Shown here: one piece after another, positions 56,512 to 64,000 of the stretch
Layout of the letters: each line of letters opens with the position of its first letter
Numbering within the stretch: position 1 is the first letter of the stretch
Source: Spinactinospora alkalitolerans
GTDB taxonomy: Bacteria > Actinomycetota > Actinomycetes > Streptosporangiales > Streptosporangiaceae
Assembly (NCBI RefSeq): GCF_013408795.1
Contig: NZ_JACCCC010000001.1
Coordinates: 1,798,001 to 1,862,000 of the forward strand
Direction: 5' to 3'
Length of the DNA stretch: 64,000 nucleotides
Position numbers and translations under genes: made by a program
The notes under the pieces: generated by a model
Told to the model about the DNA's origin: nothing
What the model saw: the letters and a program-made list of their open reading frames with translations, nothing else
Database searches by the model: none

Positions 56512-56987
56512 GGCACGGCGTACGTCTCGCGGTCGACCCCGGCAACGCGCGCATCGGGGTCGCGCGCAGCGACCCCAGCGGCACGCTGGCGACCCCGGTC
56601 GAGACGGTCCGGCGCGGCAGGGGCGATCTCGACCGGATCACCGAGCTGGTGCTCGAACACGAGGCCCGCGAGGTCGTCGTCGGCTACCCGGCGTCGCTCT
56701 CCGGCGAGGAGGGGCCCGCCGCACGCGGCGCCCGCTCCTTCGCCCGGGCCCTGGCGGCCCGGCTCGCCCCGGTGCCGGTACGGCTGGTGGACGAGCGGTT
56801 GACCACCGTCACCGCGCAGAGCCAGTTGCACGCGGGGGCCTCCTTCGGCAAGCGGGGGGCTCAGGGCGGGCGCGCCCGCCGCGAGGTGATCGATCAGGCC
56901 GCGGCGACGGTCCTGCTGCAGAGCGCACTCGACGCCGAGCGCAGCACCGGCCGGGTCCCGGGCGAACTCGTTGAGGTGACGGCATGA
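56508..56987 (+). CDS. ruvX: RuvX/YqgF family Holliday junction resolvase-like nuclease
   Basis: A 159-residue RNase-H-fold protein. The marks are LAVDPGNARIGVARSD (metal Asp), VVVGYPASLSGEEGPAA, VRLVDERLTTVTAQ and a final IDQAAATVLLQSALD with the last acidic ligand. Family members process pre-16S rRNA ends or resolve junctions. The start is a TTG at 56508, eight bases after GGGGGAG. Its stop overlaps mltG (ATGA). Confidence 0.93.
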   Translation: MRHGVRLAVDPGNARIGVARSDPSGTLATPVETVRRGRGDLDRITELVLEHEAREVVVGYPASLSGEEGPAARGARSFARALAARLAPVPVRLVDERLTTVTAQSQLHAGASFGKRGAQGGRARREVIDQAAATVLLQSALDAERSTGRVPGELVEVTA

Positions 56988-58828
56988 GCGACAACGACAG
57001 CGGCCGCTACGGAGACCGCCCGCGCCGGGCGCGCCACGGCCGGCACTCCACGGGGACGGCCGAGGGTCCGGCCGATCCCGACTCCGACCCCTGGATGCGC
57101 GAACCCGCGCCGCTGCGGCAGCGGCGCGAGGGCACCGTTCCGGAGCAGGACGGATGGTCCCGAGGCCCGGAGTCCTTCGGTGACGGTCGTGCCGGCCGCC
57201 GCAGGCGGGCCGATCCCGCTCCCGCCGACGCCCCGGAGCCCGACCCCGTCCTGGACCGGCCCCGCGGCCGGCGCCGCCGCCCCGATCCGGCCCTCGACGC
57301 CGACCGCGACCTGCCCCGGCCCGCGCCCGGCGGCCCGGAGCGCGAACGCGGCCGCGCCGCCGCGGATCCCGCCCCCGACCGCGACGCCCCGCCCAGGGGC
57401 CGCCGACGCCGCGGGGCCGAGCCGCCCCCGTCCCCCGACCGCGGGTCCGCCCCGGAGGACGACGCCCCGCCCAGGGGCCGCCGTCGTCGCGGGACCGAGT
57501 CGCAGGCCGGTGACCCCCTGGACCGGTCCGAGCCCGCAACGGGGGAGCTCCCCGCCCGCGGCCGCAGACGGGCGTCCGCCGAGGCCGGACCCGAGCCGCG
57601 CGGGCGGCGCTCCCGCCGCTCCCGCGCCGCCGGGCCCGAGGAGGAGCCCGCCGAGCTCCTGGACCTCCCGTTCGAGGACGACGATGACGAGGACGAGCCC
57701 CCGCGCCGCCGCTCCCAGCGGCGCCGGGAGTCCCGCTCCCGGGGCCGGCGCGGCGACGGGCGCCGCTCCAGCCGCCGCCGCAGGCGCGGCAGGCTCGCCC
57801 CGCTGACCGCGGTGCTGGTCATCGTGCTGTTCGTCGGCGCGGCCGGTGCCGGCGGCTACACGCTGCTGCGCACCTACCTCATCCCGCCGGACTTCGAGGG
57901 CGAGGGCACCGGCGATGTCGAGGTCGTCGTCGAGGAGGGCGACACCGGCACCGAGGTCGGCACGACCCTGGAGGAGGCGGGCGTCGTCGCCAGTGTGCGG
58001 GCGTTCACCAACGCCCTGCGCGGCGAGGACGCCGACAGCCTCGCCCCGGGCACCTACCGGCTGCGCTCCGAGATGAGCGCCGACGCCGCGGTGTCCCTGC
58101 TGCTCGACCCCTCCTCGCGCATCGCGGCCCAGGTGACGATCCGCGAGGGCCTGCGCTCCACCGAGATCCTCGAGGAGACCGCGAAGGGCACCGGGATCCC
58201 GCTGGAGGAGCTGGAGGCCGCCTACCAGGATTCCGAGTCGCTGGACCTGCCCGACTACGCCACGGAAGGGGCCGAGGGCTACCTGTTCCCCGCCACCTAC
58301 ACCTTCGACCCCGGCGCCGACGCCACCGAGGTGCTGGCCCAGATGGTCGACCGCTACAAGCAGGTGGTCGAGGAGCTCGAACTGGAGCGGCGCGCCGAGG
58401 AGGCCGACCTCACCCCCAACGAGGTCATGTCGATCGCGGCCATCGTGCAGGCCGAGACCGGCGGGGTCGAGGACATGCCCGAGATCTCGAGCGTGGTCTA
58501 CAACCGGCTCGAAGCGGACATGGAGCTGAAGATGGACAGCACCTGCTTCTACGCCATCGGCGAGTACGGCATCGCGATGAACTCCGACCAGCAGGACCGC
58601 TGCGAGGCCTCCGACAGCGAGTACAAGACCTACTTCCGCAAGGGCCTGCCCGTCGGCCCCATCGTCAGCCCCGGCGCGGACGCGATCGACGCCGCGCTCG
58701 ACCCGGCCGAGACCGACTGGCTCTTCTTCGTGGCCACCGATCCCGAGAACGGCGTCACGGAGTTCGCCGAGACCGAGGCCGAGTTCTGGGAGCTGGTGGA
58801 GAAGTTCAACCAGAGCCAGCAGGAGTGA
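56984..58828 (+). CDS. mltG: endolytic murein transglycosylase MltG
   Basis: A 614-residue cell-wall enzyme that cuts nascent glycan strands at the membrane. Residues 1-265 are a disordered Arg/Pro/Asp-rich cytoplasmic extension with repeated PPRGRRRRG units. A membrane helix follows (about 271-295), then a LysM-like region and the YceG catalytic domain. The catalytic Glu is E491 in IAAIVQAETGG, and LPVGPIVSPGADAIDAAL is the conserved end motif. It overlaps ruvX by four bases, in the order alaS-ruvX-mltG-aroE known from mycobacteria. Confidence 0.94.
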   Translation: MSDNDSGRYGDRPRRARHGRHSTGTAEGPADPDSDPWMREPAPLRQRREGTVPEQDGWSRGPESFGDGRAGRRRRADPAPADAPEPDPVLDRPRGRRRRPDPALDADRDLPRPAPGGPERERGRAAADPAPDRDAPPRGRRRRGAEPPPSPDRGSAPEDDAPPRGRRRRGTESQAGDPLDRSEPATGELPARGRRRASAEAGPEPRGRRSRRSRAAGPEEEPAELLDLPFEDDDDEDEPPRRRSQRRRESRSRGRRGDGRRSSRRRRRGRLAPLTAVLVIVLFVGAAGAGGYTLLRTYLIPPDFEGEGTGDVEVVVEEGDTGTEVGTTLEEAGVVASVRAFTNALRGEDADSLAPGTYRLRSEMSADAAVSLLLDPSSRIAAQVTIREGLRSTEILEETAKGTGIPLEELEAAYQDSESLDLPDYATEGAEGYLFPATYTFDPGADATEVLAQMVDRYKQVVEELELERRAEEADLTPNEVMSIAAIVQAETGGVEDMPEISSVVYNRLEADMELKMDSTCFYAIGEYGIAMNSDQQDRCEASDSEYKTYFRKGLPVGPIVSPGADAIDAALDPAETDWLFFVATDPENGVTEFAETEAEFWELVEKFNQSQQE

Positions 58829-58831
58829 CCA

Positions 58832-59773
58832 GTGGTGACCGTCTTCCCCGCCGATCCCGGCGGAAACGGATCCCGGGCCGTGCGCGATGACGCCGACGAC
58901 GCCGGGACCGGCGCGGACCCGCAGGGCAAGGTGCGGCGCGCGGCCGTGCTCGGCTCGCCCATCGCGCACTCGCTGTCGCCCGTGCTGCACTCGGCCGCCT
59001 ACGCCGAACTCGGCATCGCGCGGGAGTGGAGCTACGAGCGGTTCGAGTGCGAGGAGGCGGGGCTGGCCGCGTTCCTGGACGGCTGCGACGAGTCCTGGGC
59101 CGGGCTGTCGCTGACCATGCCGCTCAAACGCCTGGCGCTGTCCCTGGCCGACGAGGTCGAGGAACCCGCCGCCGCCGTCGGCGGGGCCAACACCATGGTC
59201 TTCCGCGGCGGCCGCCGGCACGCCTACAACACCGACGTGGCCGGCATCGTGGCGGCGCTGCGCGAGGCCGGGGTGCACGCCGTGCGCTCGGCGGTGATCC
59301 TGGGCGCGGGGGCCACCGCGGCCTCCGCGCTGGCCGCGGTGCGCGAACTGGGCGCGACCGAGCCGGGGGCGGTCACCGCCCTGGCCCGCTACCTGGGGCG
59401 CACCGCCGAGCTGGCCGAGGCGGCCGAGCGCATGTCGGCGGCGATCGGATTCGCCCCGCTGAGCGAGATCGACACCCACCTCGACGTGGACCTGGTCGTC
59501 TCCACGGTTCCGGCCGGCGCGGCCGACGCCTACGCGCCCGCGGTCGCGGCGAGTCGGGCCGCGGTGTTCGACGTCGTCTACGCGCACTGGCCGACCGCCC
59601 TGGCGCGCGCCGTCACCGCCGCGGGCGGCACCGTGGTGGGCGGTTTCCCGATGCTGCTGCACCAGGCCGGCGCCCAGGTGGAGCTGATGACCGGCCGCGC
59701 GCCCGCACCGGTCGCGGCCATGCGCGCGGCGGGGGAGGCCGAGCTCGCCCGCCGCGAGAAGGAGTGGGAATAG
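58832..59773 (+). CDS. aroE: shikimate dehydrogenase
   Basis: A 313-residue NADP-dependent reductase of the shikimate pathway. About 30 extra residues precede the family start. The catalytic K99 is in MPLKR, D135 is in NTDVAG, substrate Ser residues are in AHSLSPVLHSAA, and the nucleotide loop is LGAGATAAS. GTG at 58832 is six bases from AGGAG; GTG 58835 is equally in frame. It closes the alaS operon. Confidence 0.93.
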   Translation: MVTVFPADPGGNGSRAVRDDADDAGTGADPQGKVRRAAVLGSPIAHSLSPVLHSAAYAELGIAREWSYERFECEEAGLAAFLDGCDESWAGLSLTMPLKRLALSLADEVEEPAAAVGGANTMVFRGGRRHAYNTDVAGIVAALREAGVHAVRSAVILGAGATAASALAAVRELGATEPGAVTALARYLGRTAELAEAAERMSAAIGFAPLSEIDTHLDVDLVVSTVPAGAADAYAPAVAASRAAVFDVVYAHWPTALARAVTAAGGTVVGGFPMLLHQAGAQVELMTGRAPAPVAAMRAAGEAELARREKEWE

Positions 59774-60168
59774 CGGTCGTTTCGGGGGTGTTGTCACACT
59801 TCGGGGCGCCGGTGTCGAAGCCGGCGACGCCCGTGTCCTGATCGGTCCGTTTTCTTGGTAGAGTTAGCGGACGAACCTGATCCGGCGCCCTCGGGCGGCG
59901 GACACGTAAGCGGAGGCCGATCCTCCCACCTGCGGGGAGCAACACCCACGTAGGTTCCGGTACACGATGCGGATGCGGTCCACGCGTTCACCGCGCGGCC
60001 CGCGCAATCCGCGTCGCGGCGCGCAGGCGGTTCCTCCGGGGCCGCCGTCATCGCGTCCTTCCGGTGGATCACCCCGCTTGCACCCGCTGGCGGGGTTTTT
60101 GCGTTGGCTCACGGGCCCGGGCGACCCCCCACACATGAAGAACTCGACAAAGATTAGGGAGGGGTCCC
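59774..60168 (+). promoter_or_regulatory. infC leader with attenuator-like hairpin
   Basis: A -10-like TAGAGT (59859-59864) lies well upstream of infC. The leader of about 290 bases is structured and ends in a terminator-like hairpin (60071-60100), followed by the infC ribosome site. An L20- or IF3-responsive attenuator is plausible by analogy with other infC operons. A 70-codon frame from 59967 crosses it but lacks support. Confidence 0.6.
60071..60100 (+). terminator. attenuator-type terminator before infC
   Basis: ACCCCGC (60071-60077) pairs with GCGGGGT (60090-60096) across a 12-base loop and is followed by a T5 run, 69 bases before the infC start. It does not end any coding gene, which suggests regulated read-through. 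Confidence 0.7.
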
Positions 60169-60783
60169 ATCAGCGCTGAGCAGCCCCGCATTAATGACCG
60201 CATCCGGGTTCCCGAGGTCCGACTCGTCGGACCCAACGGCGAGCAGGTCGGCATCGTCCCCGTGGGCGACGCCCTCCGACTCGCCCAGGAGGCCGATCTC
60301 GACCTCGTCGAGGTCGCGCCGACCGCCCGGCCGCCGGTCGCCAAGCTGATGGACTACGGCAAGTTCAAGTACGAGTCCGCGGTCAAGGCGCGCGAGTCGC
60401 GCAAGAACCAGTCGAACACGATCATCAAGGAGATCAAGCTCCGCCCGAAGATCGACCCGCACGACTACGAGACCAAGAAGGGTCACGTGGTGCGGTTCCT
60501 CAAGGGCGGCGACAAGGTCAAGGTGACGATCATGTTCCGCGGCCGGGAGCAGTCCCGTCCGGAACTGGGCTTCCGCCTGCTGCGCCGGCTGGCCGAGGAC
60601 GTGCAGGAGCTGGGTCAGGTCGAGTCCCAGCCCAAGCAGGACGGCCGCAACATGGTCATGGTGATCGGTCCGCACAAGCGCCGCTCCGAGCACAAGGCCG
60701 AGGCGCGCGCCGCAGCAGGGGGCGGCCGGTCCCGCGGCTCGCGCGAGCCGCGTCCCGCCGCGGGGGCCGAGCAGGGGAGCTGA
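60169..60783 (+). CDS. infC: translation initiation factor IF-3
   Basis: A 204-residue IF-3 with both domains: N-terminal [20 protein letters not shown] and C-terminal [20 protein letters not shown], then [13 protein letters not shown] basic, disordered tail follows. No ATG, GTG or TTG lies between the upstream in-frame TGA (60136) and the N-terminal domain. The codon at the proper distance from AGGGAGG is ATC 60169. An AUC/AUU start fits the known IF-3 autocontrol, in which IF-3 rejects its own non-canonical start. First gene of infC-rpmI-rplT. Confidence 0.95.
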   Translation: MSAEQPRINDRIRVPEVRLVGPNGEQVGIVPVGDALRLAQEADLDLVEVAPTARPPVAKLMDYGKFKYESAVKARESRKNQSNTIIKEIKLRPKIDPHDYETKKGHVVRFLKGGDKVKVTIMFRGREQSRPELGFRLLRRLAEDVQELGQVESQPKQDGRNMVMVIGPHKRRSEHKAEARAAAGGGRSRGSREPRPAAGAEQGS

Positions 60784-60979
60784 CCCCTCAGGTCCCCGGG
60801 TGACGGCCCCGACCATCGGTCCTCGCCCGTGAACAGCGGGGAGCCGGGTGGGCCGCCGCGTGCCTTCGGGCCGCGGCACCGCCCGGCCGCCCCGCCACAG
60901 CGCGAGTCGGCGCCGCACGGCCACGTGGTCCCGACCCGTGAGCGCCGGTCGCCTCGCGCAGCAGAGCGTTTCAGTATCC

Positions 60980-61002
60980 GTGCCGCCGGTCTTCGGCGGC
61001 AC
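60980..61002 (+). other. hairpin in the rpmI leader
   Basis: A perfect 9-bp stem GTGCCGCCG / CGGCGGCAC with loop GTCTT ends 34 bases before rpmI. It has no U-run. It may be an RNA control element for the L35-L20 pair or an mRNA stability element. Confidence 0.5.
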
Positions 61003-61036
61003 GCCGATGAAGTAGCTGAAGGAGACGACGGCGACA

Positions 61037-61228
61037 ATGCCGAAGAACAAATCGCACAGTGGAGCCAGCAAGCGTTTCCGGGTGACCGGCTCCGGCAAGG
61101 TCATGCGTCGCCGCGCCAACAAGAACCACCTTCTGGAGCACAAGCCGACCAAGCGCACCCGCCGCCTCAGCTCCGAGGTGGTGCTCGCTCCGGCCGACGC
61201 CAAGAAGATCAAGAAGCTGCTCGGCTAG
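61037..61228 (+). CDS. rpmI: 50S ribosomal protein L35
   Basis: A 63-residue basic large-subunit protein. The pattern [35 protein letters not shown] and [10 protein letters not shown] is the complete L35. ATG at 61037, between infC and rplT as in nearly all bacteria. Confidence 0.98.
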   Translation: MPKNKSHSGASKRFRVTGSGKVMRRRANKNHLLEHKPTKRTRRLSSEVVLAPADAKKIKKLLG

Positions 61229-61397
61229 ACGCCTCCTAACGAGGATCCGTCTCGCCCGAGGCGGTGACCACGGCCGACCCCGGCTGATCTCCACGCAGGT
61301 GGAGGCATACGTTCCAACCGGCCGGCCGGTTCGCTGAACCGACCGAGGCCGCCCGGTGCGCGATTTCTGCGCGCCGGCTACTCATGAGGGAGTTCCA

Positions 61398-61775
61398 GTG
61401 GCACGCGTGAAGCGGGCTCTCAACGCCAAGAAGAAGCGCCGGGTCGTTCTCGAGCGCGCCAGCGGTTACCGCGGCCAGCGGTCGCGCCTGTACCGCAAGG
61501 CCAAGGAGCAGATGCTCCACTCGATGACCTACGCCTACCGGGACCGCAAGGACCGCAAGGGCCAGTTCCGCCGGCTGTGGATCCAGCGCATCAACGCCGC
61601 CGCCCGCGCCAACGGCCTGACCTACAACCGGTTCATGCAGGGCCTCAAGGCCTCCGGCATCGAGGTCGACCGCCGTATGCTCGCTGAGCTCGCCGTGAAC
61701 GACGGGGCCGCGTTCGCCGCGCTCGTCGAGACCGCGAAGAAGGCGCTGCCGGCCCCCGCGCAGTCCGCGGCCTAA
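61398..61775 (+). CDS. rplT: 50S ribosomal protein L20
   Basis: A 125-residue basic protein that binds 23S rRNA early in assembly and is often the autoregulator of this operon. The marks are [32 protein letters not shown], and [23 protein letters not shown] at 61398 follows GAGGGAG. It sits 21 bases before the SpoU methyltransferase gene. Confidence 0.98.
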   Translation: MARVKRALNAKKKRRVVLERASGYRGQRSRLYRKAKEQMLHSMTYAYRDRKDRKGQFRRLWIQRINAAARANGLTYNRFMQGLKASGIEVDRRMLAELAVNDGAAFAALVETAKKALPAPAQSAA

Positions 61776-61796
61776 AGCGGCGAAGCGGCACGATCG

Positions 61797-62621
61797 ATGG
61801 CGAGCCACGAGTTCACGAGCATCCGCTCCCCCCGGATCAAGGGGGCTCGTCGGCTCGCCAAGCGCGCCTTCCGGCAGCGCGAACGGCGGTTCCTCGCCGA
61901 AGGCCCCCAGGCCGTGCGCGAGGCGCTGGCCAGACCGGGCACCGTGCACGAGCTCTACACCACGGCCGAGGCCACGCACCGCCACGCCGACCTCGTCGGC
62001 GCCGCCGCGTCCTCGGAGATCCCGGTCCACCGGGTCACCATGGAGGTCATGGGCGAGCTCGCCCAGACGGTGACCCCCCAGGGACTGCTCGCCGTCTGCT
62101 CCTTCGTCGACGTGCCGCTGGCCGATGCCACCGGCGTCCGTCTGGCCGCGGTGCTCTCCCACGTCCGCGACCCCGGCAACGCCGGAACGGTGCTGCGCAC
62201 CGCCGACGCTGCAGGGGCCGACGTCGTCGTCTTCACCGACGCCTCCGTCGACCCCTACAACGGCAAGTGCGTGCGCGCCTCCGCCGGCAGCCTGTTCCAC
62301 CTGCCGATCGTCGTCGGCCCGCGCATCGACGAGGTGGTCGAGCACCTGCGGGCCTCCGGCGCGCGCGTCCTGGCGGCCGACGGGAGCGGCGGCAGCACCC
62401 TCGACGACGCGGCCGACTCCGGGGCGCTCGCCGACAAGGTCGCCTGGGTCTTCGGCAACGAGGCGTGGGGGCTGCCGGAGGAGACCGTCGCGCTGACCGA
62501 CGGGGCCGTCAGCGTCCCCATTTACGGCGGAGCCGAAAGCCTCAACCTCGCCACGGCCGCGGCGGTCTGCCTCTACACCACGGCGCGCCAGCAGCGGAGG
62601 CCCGAGGCCGCGAGCCGCTGA
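61797..62621 (+). CDS. SpoU/TrmH family RNA 2'-O-methyltransferase
   Basis: A 274-residue SPOUT methyltransferase. An N-terminal RNA-binding L30e-like domain (KGARRLAKRAFRQRERRFLA, EGPQAVREAL) precedes a knotted catalytic domain. The three motifs are LSHVRDPGNAGTVLRTADA, VFGNEAWGLPEE and VSVPIYGGAESLNLATAAAV. The target is probably a 23S rRNA or tRNA ribose; TsnR/RlmB-like enzymes cannot be separated by eye. ATG at 61797 has a poor ribosome site. The same neighbour order (rplT, methyltransferase, kinase, pheS) exists in streptomycetes. Confidence 0.93.
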   Translation: MASHEFTSIRSPRIKGARRLAKRAFRQRERRFLAEGPQAVREALARPGTVHELYTTAEATHRHADLVGAAASSEIPVHRVTMEVMGELAQTVTPQGLLAVCSFVDVPLADATGVRLAAVLSHVRDPGNAGTVLRTADAAGADVVVFTDASVDPYNGKCVRASAGSLFHLPIVVGPRIDEVVEHLRASGARVLAADGSGGSTLDDAADSGALADKVAWVFGNEAWGLPEETVALTDGAVSVPIYGGAESLNLATAAAVCLYTTARQQRRPEAASR

Positions 62622-63125
62622 TCCCGCTCCCGACCGTCCGGGGGCGCTGCGGCGGACGACCCGATCGGCGCCCGGCCGCCGGCGGTCCTCCACCCGGCCG
62701 CGCCGCGGCCGCGCGGTTATGCGCGAGGCGCGTAGTGACCCCCGATCCGGGTAGCGCGGCGTCCTCGCTGGTCCGCACCCGGCGGTATCCGTCAATGGCT
62801 ACGCGCTGTACCCGTTCGTCACCGAATTCTCGGAAAACGTGGTGCTTGCCGGGTTGCTCGCCTACCCACAGTTGCCGATACGCTCGTTTCCTCACGTGAG
62901 GCTGCTCCGTCGGTTCCGCTCGCTGATGCTTGTCACGCATCATGCGGGTCCAGGTACGTGCTCCGGCGCGTAGCGAATGCAAACAGCGGGTAATGACCTT
63001 CGGTGGCGCCGTCCGGTCGGACGCCGGTGGCGCACGAGGCGGGAACGGGCGCGGCGCACGGCACACAAATACGGGCGGTTTCGCACTTCAGCGGCGGATG
63101 TTCACATATGGTTTTGGAGGCGGTC
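62622..63125. other. region between SpoU gene and sensor kinase
   Basis: This 504-base region has lower GC than the flanks from about 62760 to 63115. A minus-strand frame from ATG near 62941 runs without stops but overlaps the methyltransferase end and has no ribosome site. The kinase promoter probably lies in 63000-63100. Confidence 0.5.
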
Positions 63126-64000
63126 GTGGGTGGCGACCAGTCGGCGGACGGTGCCACACGGCACGCGGGATCGCTCTCTGCCGAGGACCTTCCCGACGGA
63201 CTGATCGTGGCCGACCACCTCGGTCGGGTGATCGTCTTCAACCGCATGGCGGCCCGCCTCACGGGTCTGCCGACCGGCCCGACCCTGGGGCGCGACCTCC
63301 GCGACGCCCTCCCACTCCACGACCCCGACGGGCGCGACTGGTGGAAGTGCACCGACCCCTACGGCGGCCTGCGCACCCGGACCCGCCAGCCCGAACGCCT
63401 CCTGCTGATGGCCGACGACCGCGAGGTCCTGATGTCGGCCCGCTACGTCCGCGAGCGCCGCTGCGGCGACGTCACCCGGCTCGTCGTGACGCTGCGCGAC
63501 GCCGCCCACCGCGCGCGCAGCGAGCGCAGCCGCGCCGACCTCGTCTCGACCGTCGCCCATGAACTGCGCTCCCCGCTGACCAGCGTCAAGGGATTCACGG
63601 CCACGCTGCTGAACAAGTGGAGCCGGCTCACCGAGAAGCAGAAGCTCTTCATGCTGGAGACGGTCAACGCCGACGCCGACCGCGTCACCCGGCTGATCGC
63701 CGAGCTCCTGGACGTCTCCCGGATCGAATCCGGCCGGCTGGAGCTGCACCGGCAGGTCGTGGACCTCGCCGAACGCGCCCGCAAGGTCATCGCGGGGCGG
63801 GTGGCCGCAGGCGAAGCCGAGGACCGGTTCCGCCTGGAGGTGTGCGGCCGGCTGCCCGAGCTCTGGCTCGACGCCGACAAGCTCGAGCAGATCATGGCCA
63901 ACCTGGTGGAAAACGGAGTGCGACACGGCGCTGGTACTGTCACCATTGTGATTGAGCCGCACGAGGGAGGAGCAGCGGTGTCGGTGCGCGACGAGGGCGA
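63126..64000 (+). CDS. PAS sensor histidine kinase (partial, 3' end outside window)
   Basis: The open frame runs to the window edge, giving 291 residues. A PAS domain (about 22-125, LPDGLIVADHLGRVIVFNR) leads to HisKA with the phospho-accepting H145 in STVAHELRSPLTSVKGF. The start of the ATPase domain has N-box N259 and N263 in MANLVENGVRHG. There is no membrane helix, so the sensor is cytoplasmic. GTG at 63126 has GGAGG five bases upstream; ATG 63108 is in frame but lacks a site. In streptomycetes a kinase sits here before pheST. Confidence 0.93.
   Translation, partial: MGGDQSADGATRHAGSLSAEDLPDGLIVADHLGRVIVFNRMAARLTGLPTGPTLGRDLRDALPLHDPDGRDWWKCTDPYGGLRTRTRQPERLLLMADDREVLMSARYVRERRCGDVTRLVVTLRDAAHRARSERSRADLVSTVAHELRSPLTSVKGFTATLLNKWSRLTEKQKLFMLETVNADADRVTRLIAELLDVSRIESGRLELHRQVVDLAERARKVIAGRVAAGEAEDRFRLEVCGRLPELWLDADKLEQIMANLVENGVRHGAGTVTIVIEPHEGGAAVSVRDEG

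Noticed and set aside
59967-60179. 70-codon frame in the infC leader
   Set aside because: Crosses the terminator hairpin and the infC ribosome site, and its composition is Arg/Pro/Gly-rich like random GC frames.
62542-62941. Minus-strand frame beginning MRDKHQRAEP in the gap before the sensor kinase
   Set aside because: No ribosome site, runs into the methyltransferase gene, no recognisable family. The lower GC makes it worth rechecking, but support is too thin to call.

Overview
The window is high-GC DNA from a filamentous, sporulating actinomycete. The evidence is strong G/C bias at codon third positions, frequent GTG and TTG starts, a PimA/PgsA/PatA phosphatidylinositol-mannoside cluster, an SsgB sporulation protein, Rel, RuvCAB with an actinobacterial LexA box, and a relic of a 'spore-associated protein A' gene. 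Gene order from thrS to infC follows the Streptomyces/Mycobacterium backbone. A member of Nocardiopsaceae or a related family is plausible, but the genus cannot be fixed from the sequence alone.

Layout. 1-5250: end of a membrane protein, an FKBP isomerase, and an acyl-CoA ligase plus two acyl-CoA dehydrogenases divergent from a TetR regulator, with a palindromic operator in the shared promoter. 5336-9074: a four-gene catabolic unit (DUF2848 protein, MHS-type transporter, GntR regulator, nitrilase-family amidohydrolase) with matching putative operators. 9170-16376: a secreted plant-polysaccharide block (GH10 xylanase, LacI regulator, polysaccharide deacetylase, SGNH esterase, PL11 rhamnogalacturonan lyase). 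A 14-bp palindrome CCGGAA-NN-TTCCGG stands before both the xylanase and the deacetylase. 16377-20800: a fumarylacetoacetase-family gene relic, four tRNA genes (Val, Cys, Gly, Gly), an orphan Roadblock protein, a class IV PLP lyase, SsgB, another tRNA-Val and a small PGPGW membrane protein.

21123-41371: the conserved core. It holds thrS, a HIT-family Ap4A phosphorylase-like protein, pgsA, the PIM acyltransferase, pimA, pdxS, pdxT, yebC, ruvC-ruvA-ruvB, yajC, apt and rel. A cyclase, a DUF885 protein and a TerC protein are intercalated after thrS, and a 50-residue secreted His-rich peptide lies opposite pdxS. secD and secF, normally between yajC and apt, are absent here. 41466-50411: DUF349 protein, MBL hydrolase, aspS (hisS is absent from its usual place), a PAS-GAF-SpoIIE phosphatase, a PAP2 phosphatase and rarA. 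50412-53073: a frameshifted SpaA-like relic, a membrane Ser/Thr kinase and a long promoter region. 53074-59773: a tight alaS operon with DUF948 and a small membrane protein upstream, and ruvX, mltG and aroE downstream. 59774-64000: infC (apparent ATC start, preceded by an attenuator-like leader), rpmI, rplT, a SpoU methyltransferase and the start of a PAS histidine kinase, cut by the window edge.

No CRISPR array, intact transposase, prophage or large biosynthetic cluster was seen. The least explained features are a dispersed repeat family (one copy between ruvA and ruvB carries a 147-bp insert with inverted ends that the other copy lacks), the two putative operator pairs in the catabolic blocks, and several non-canonical translation starts.
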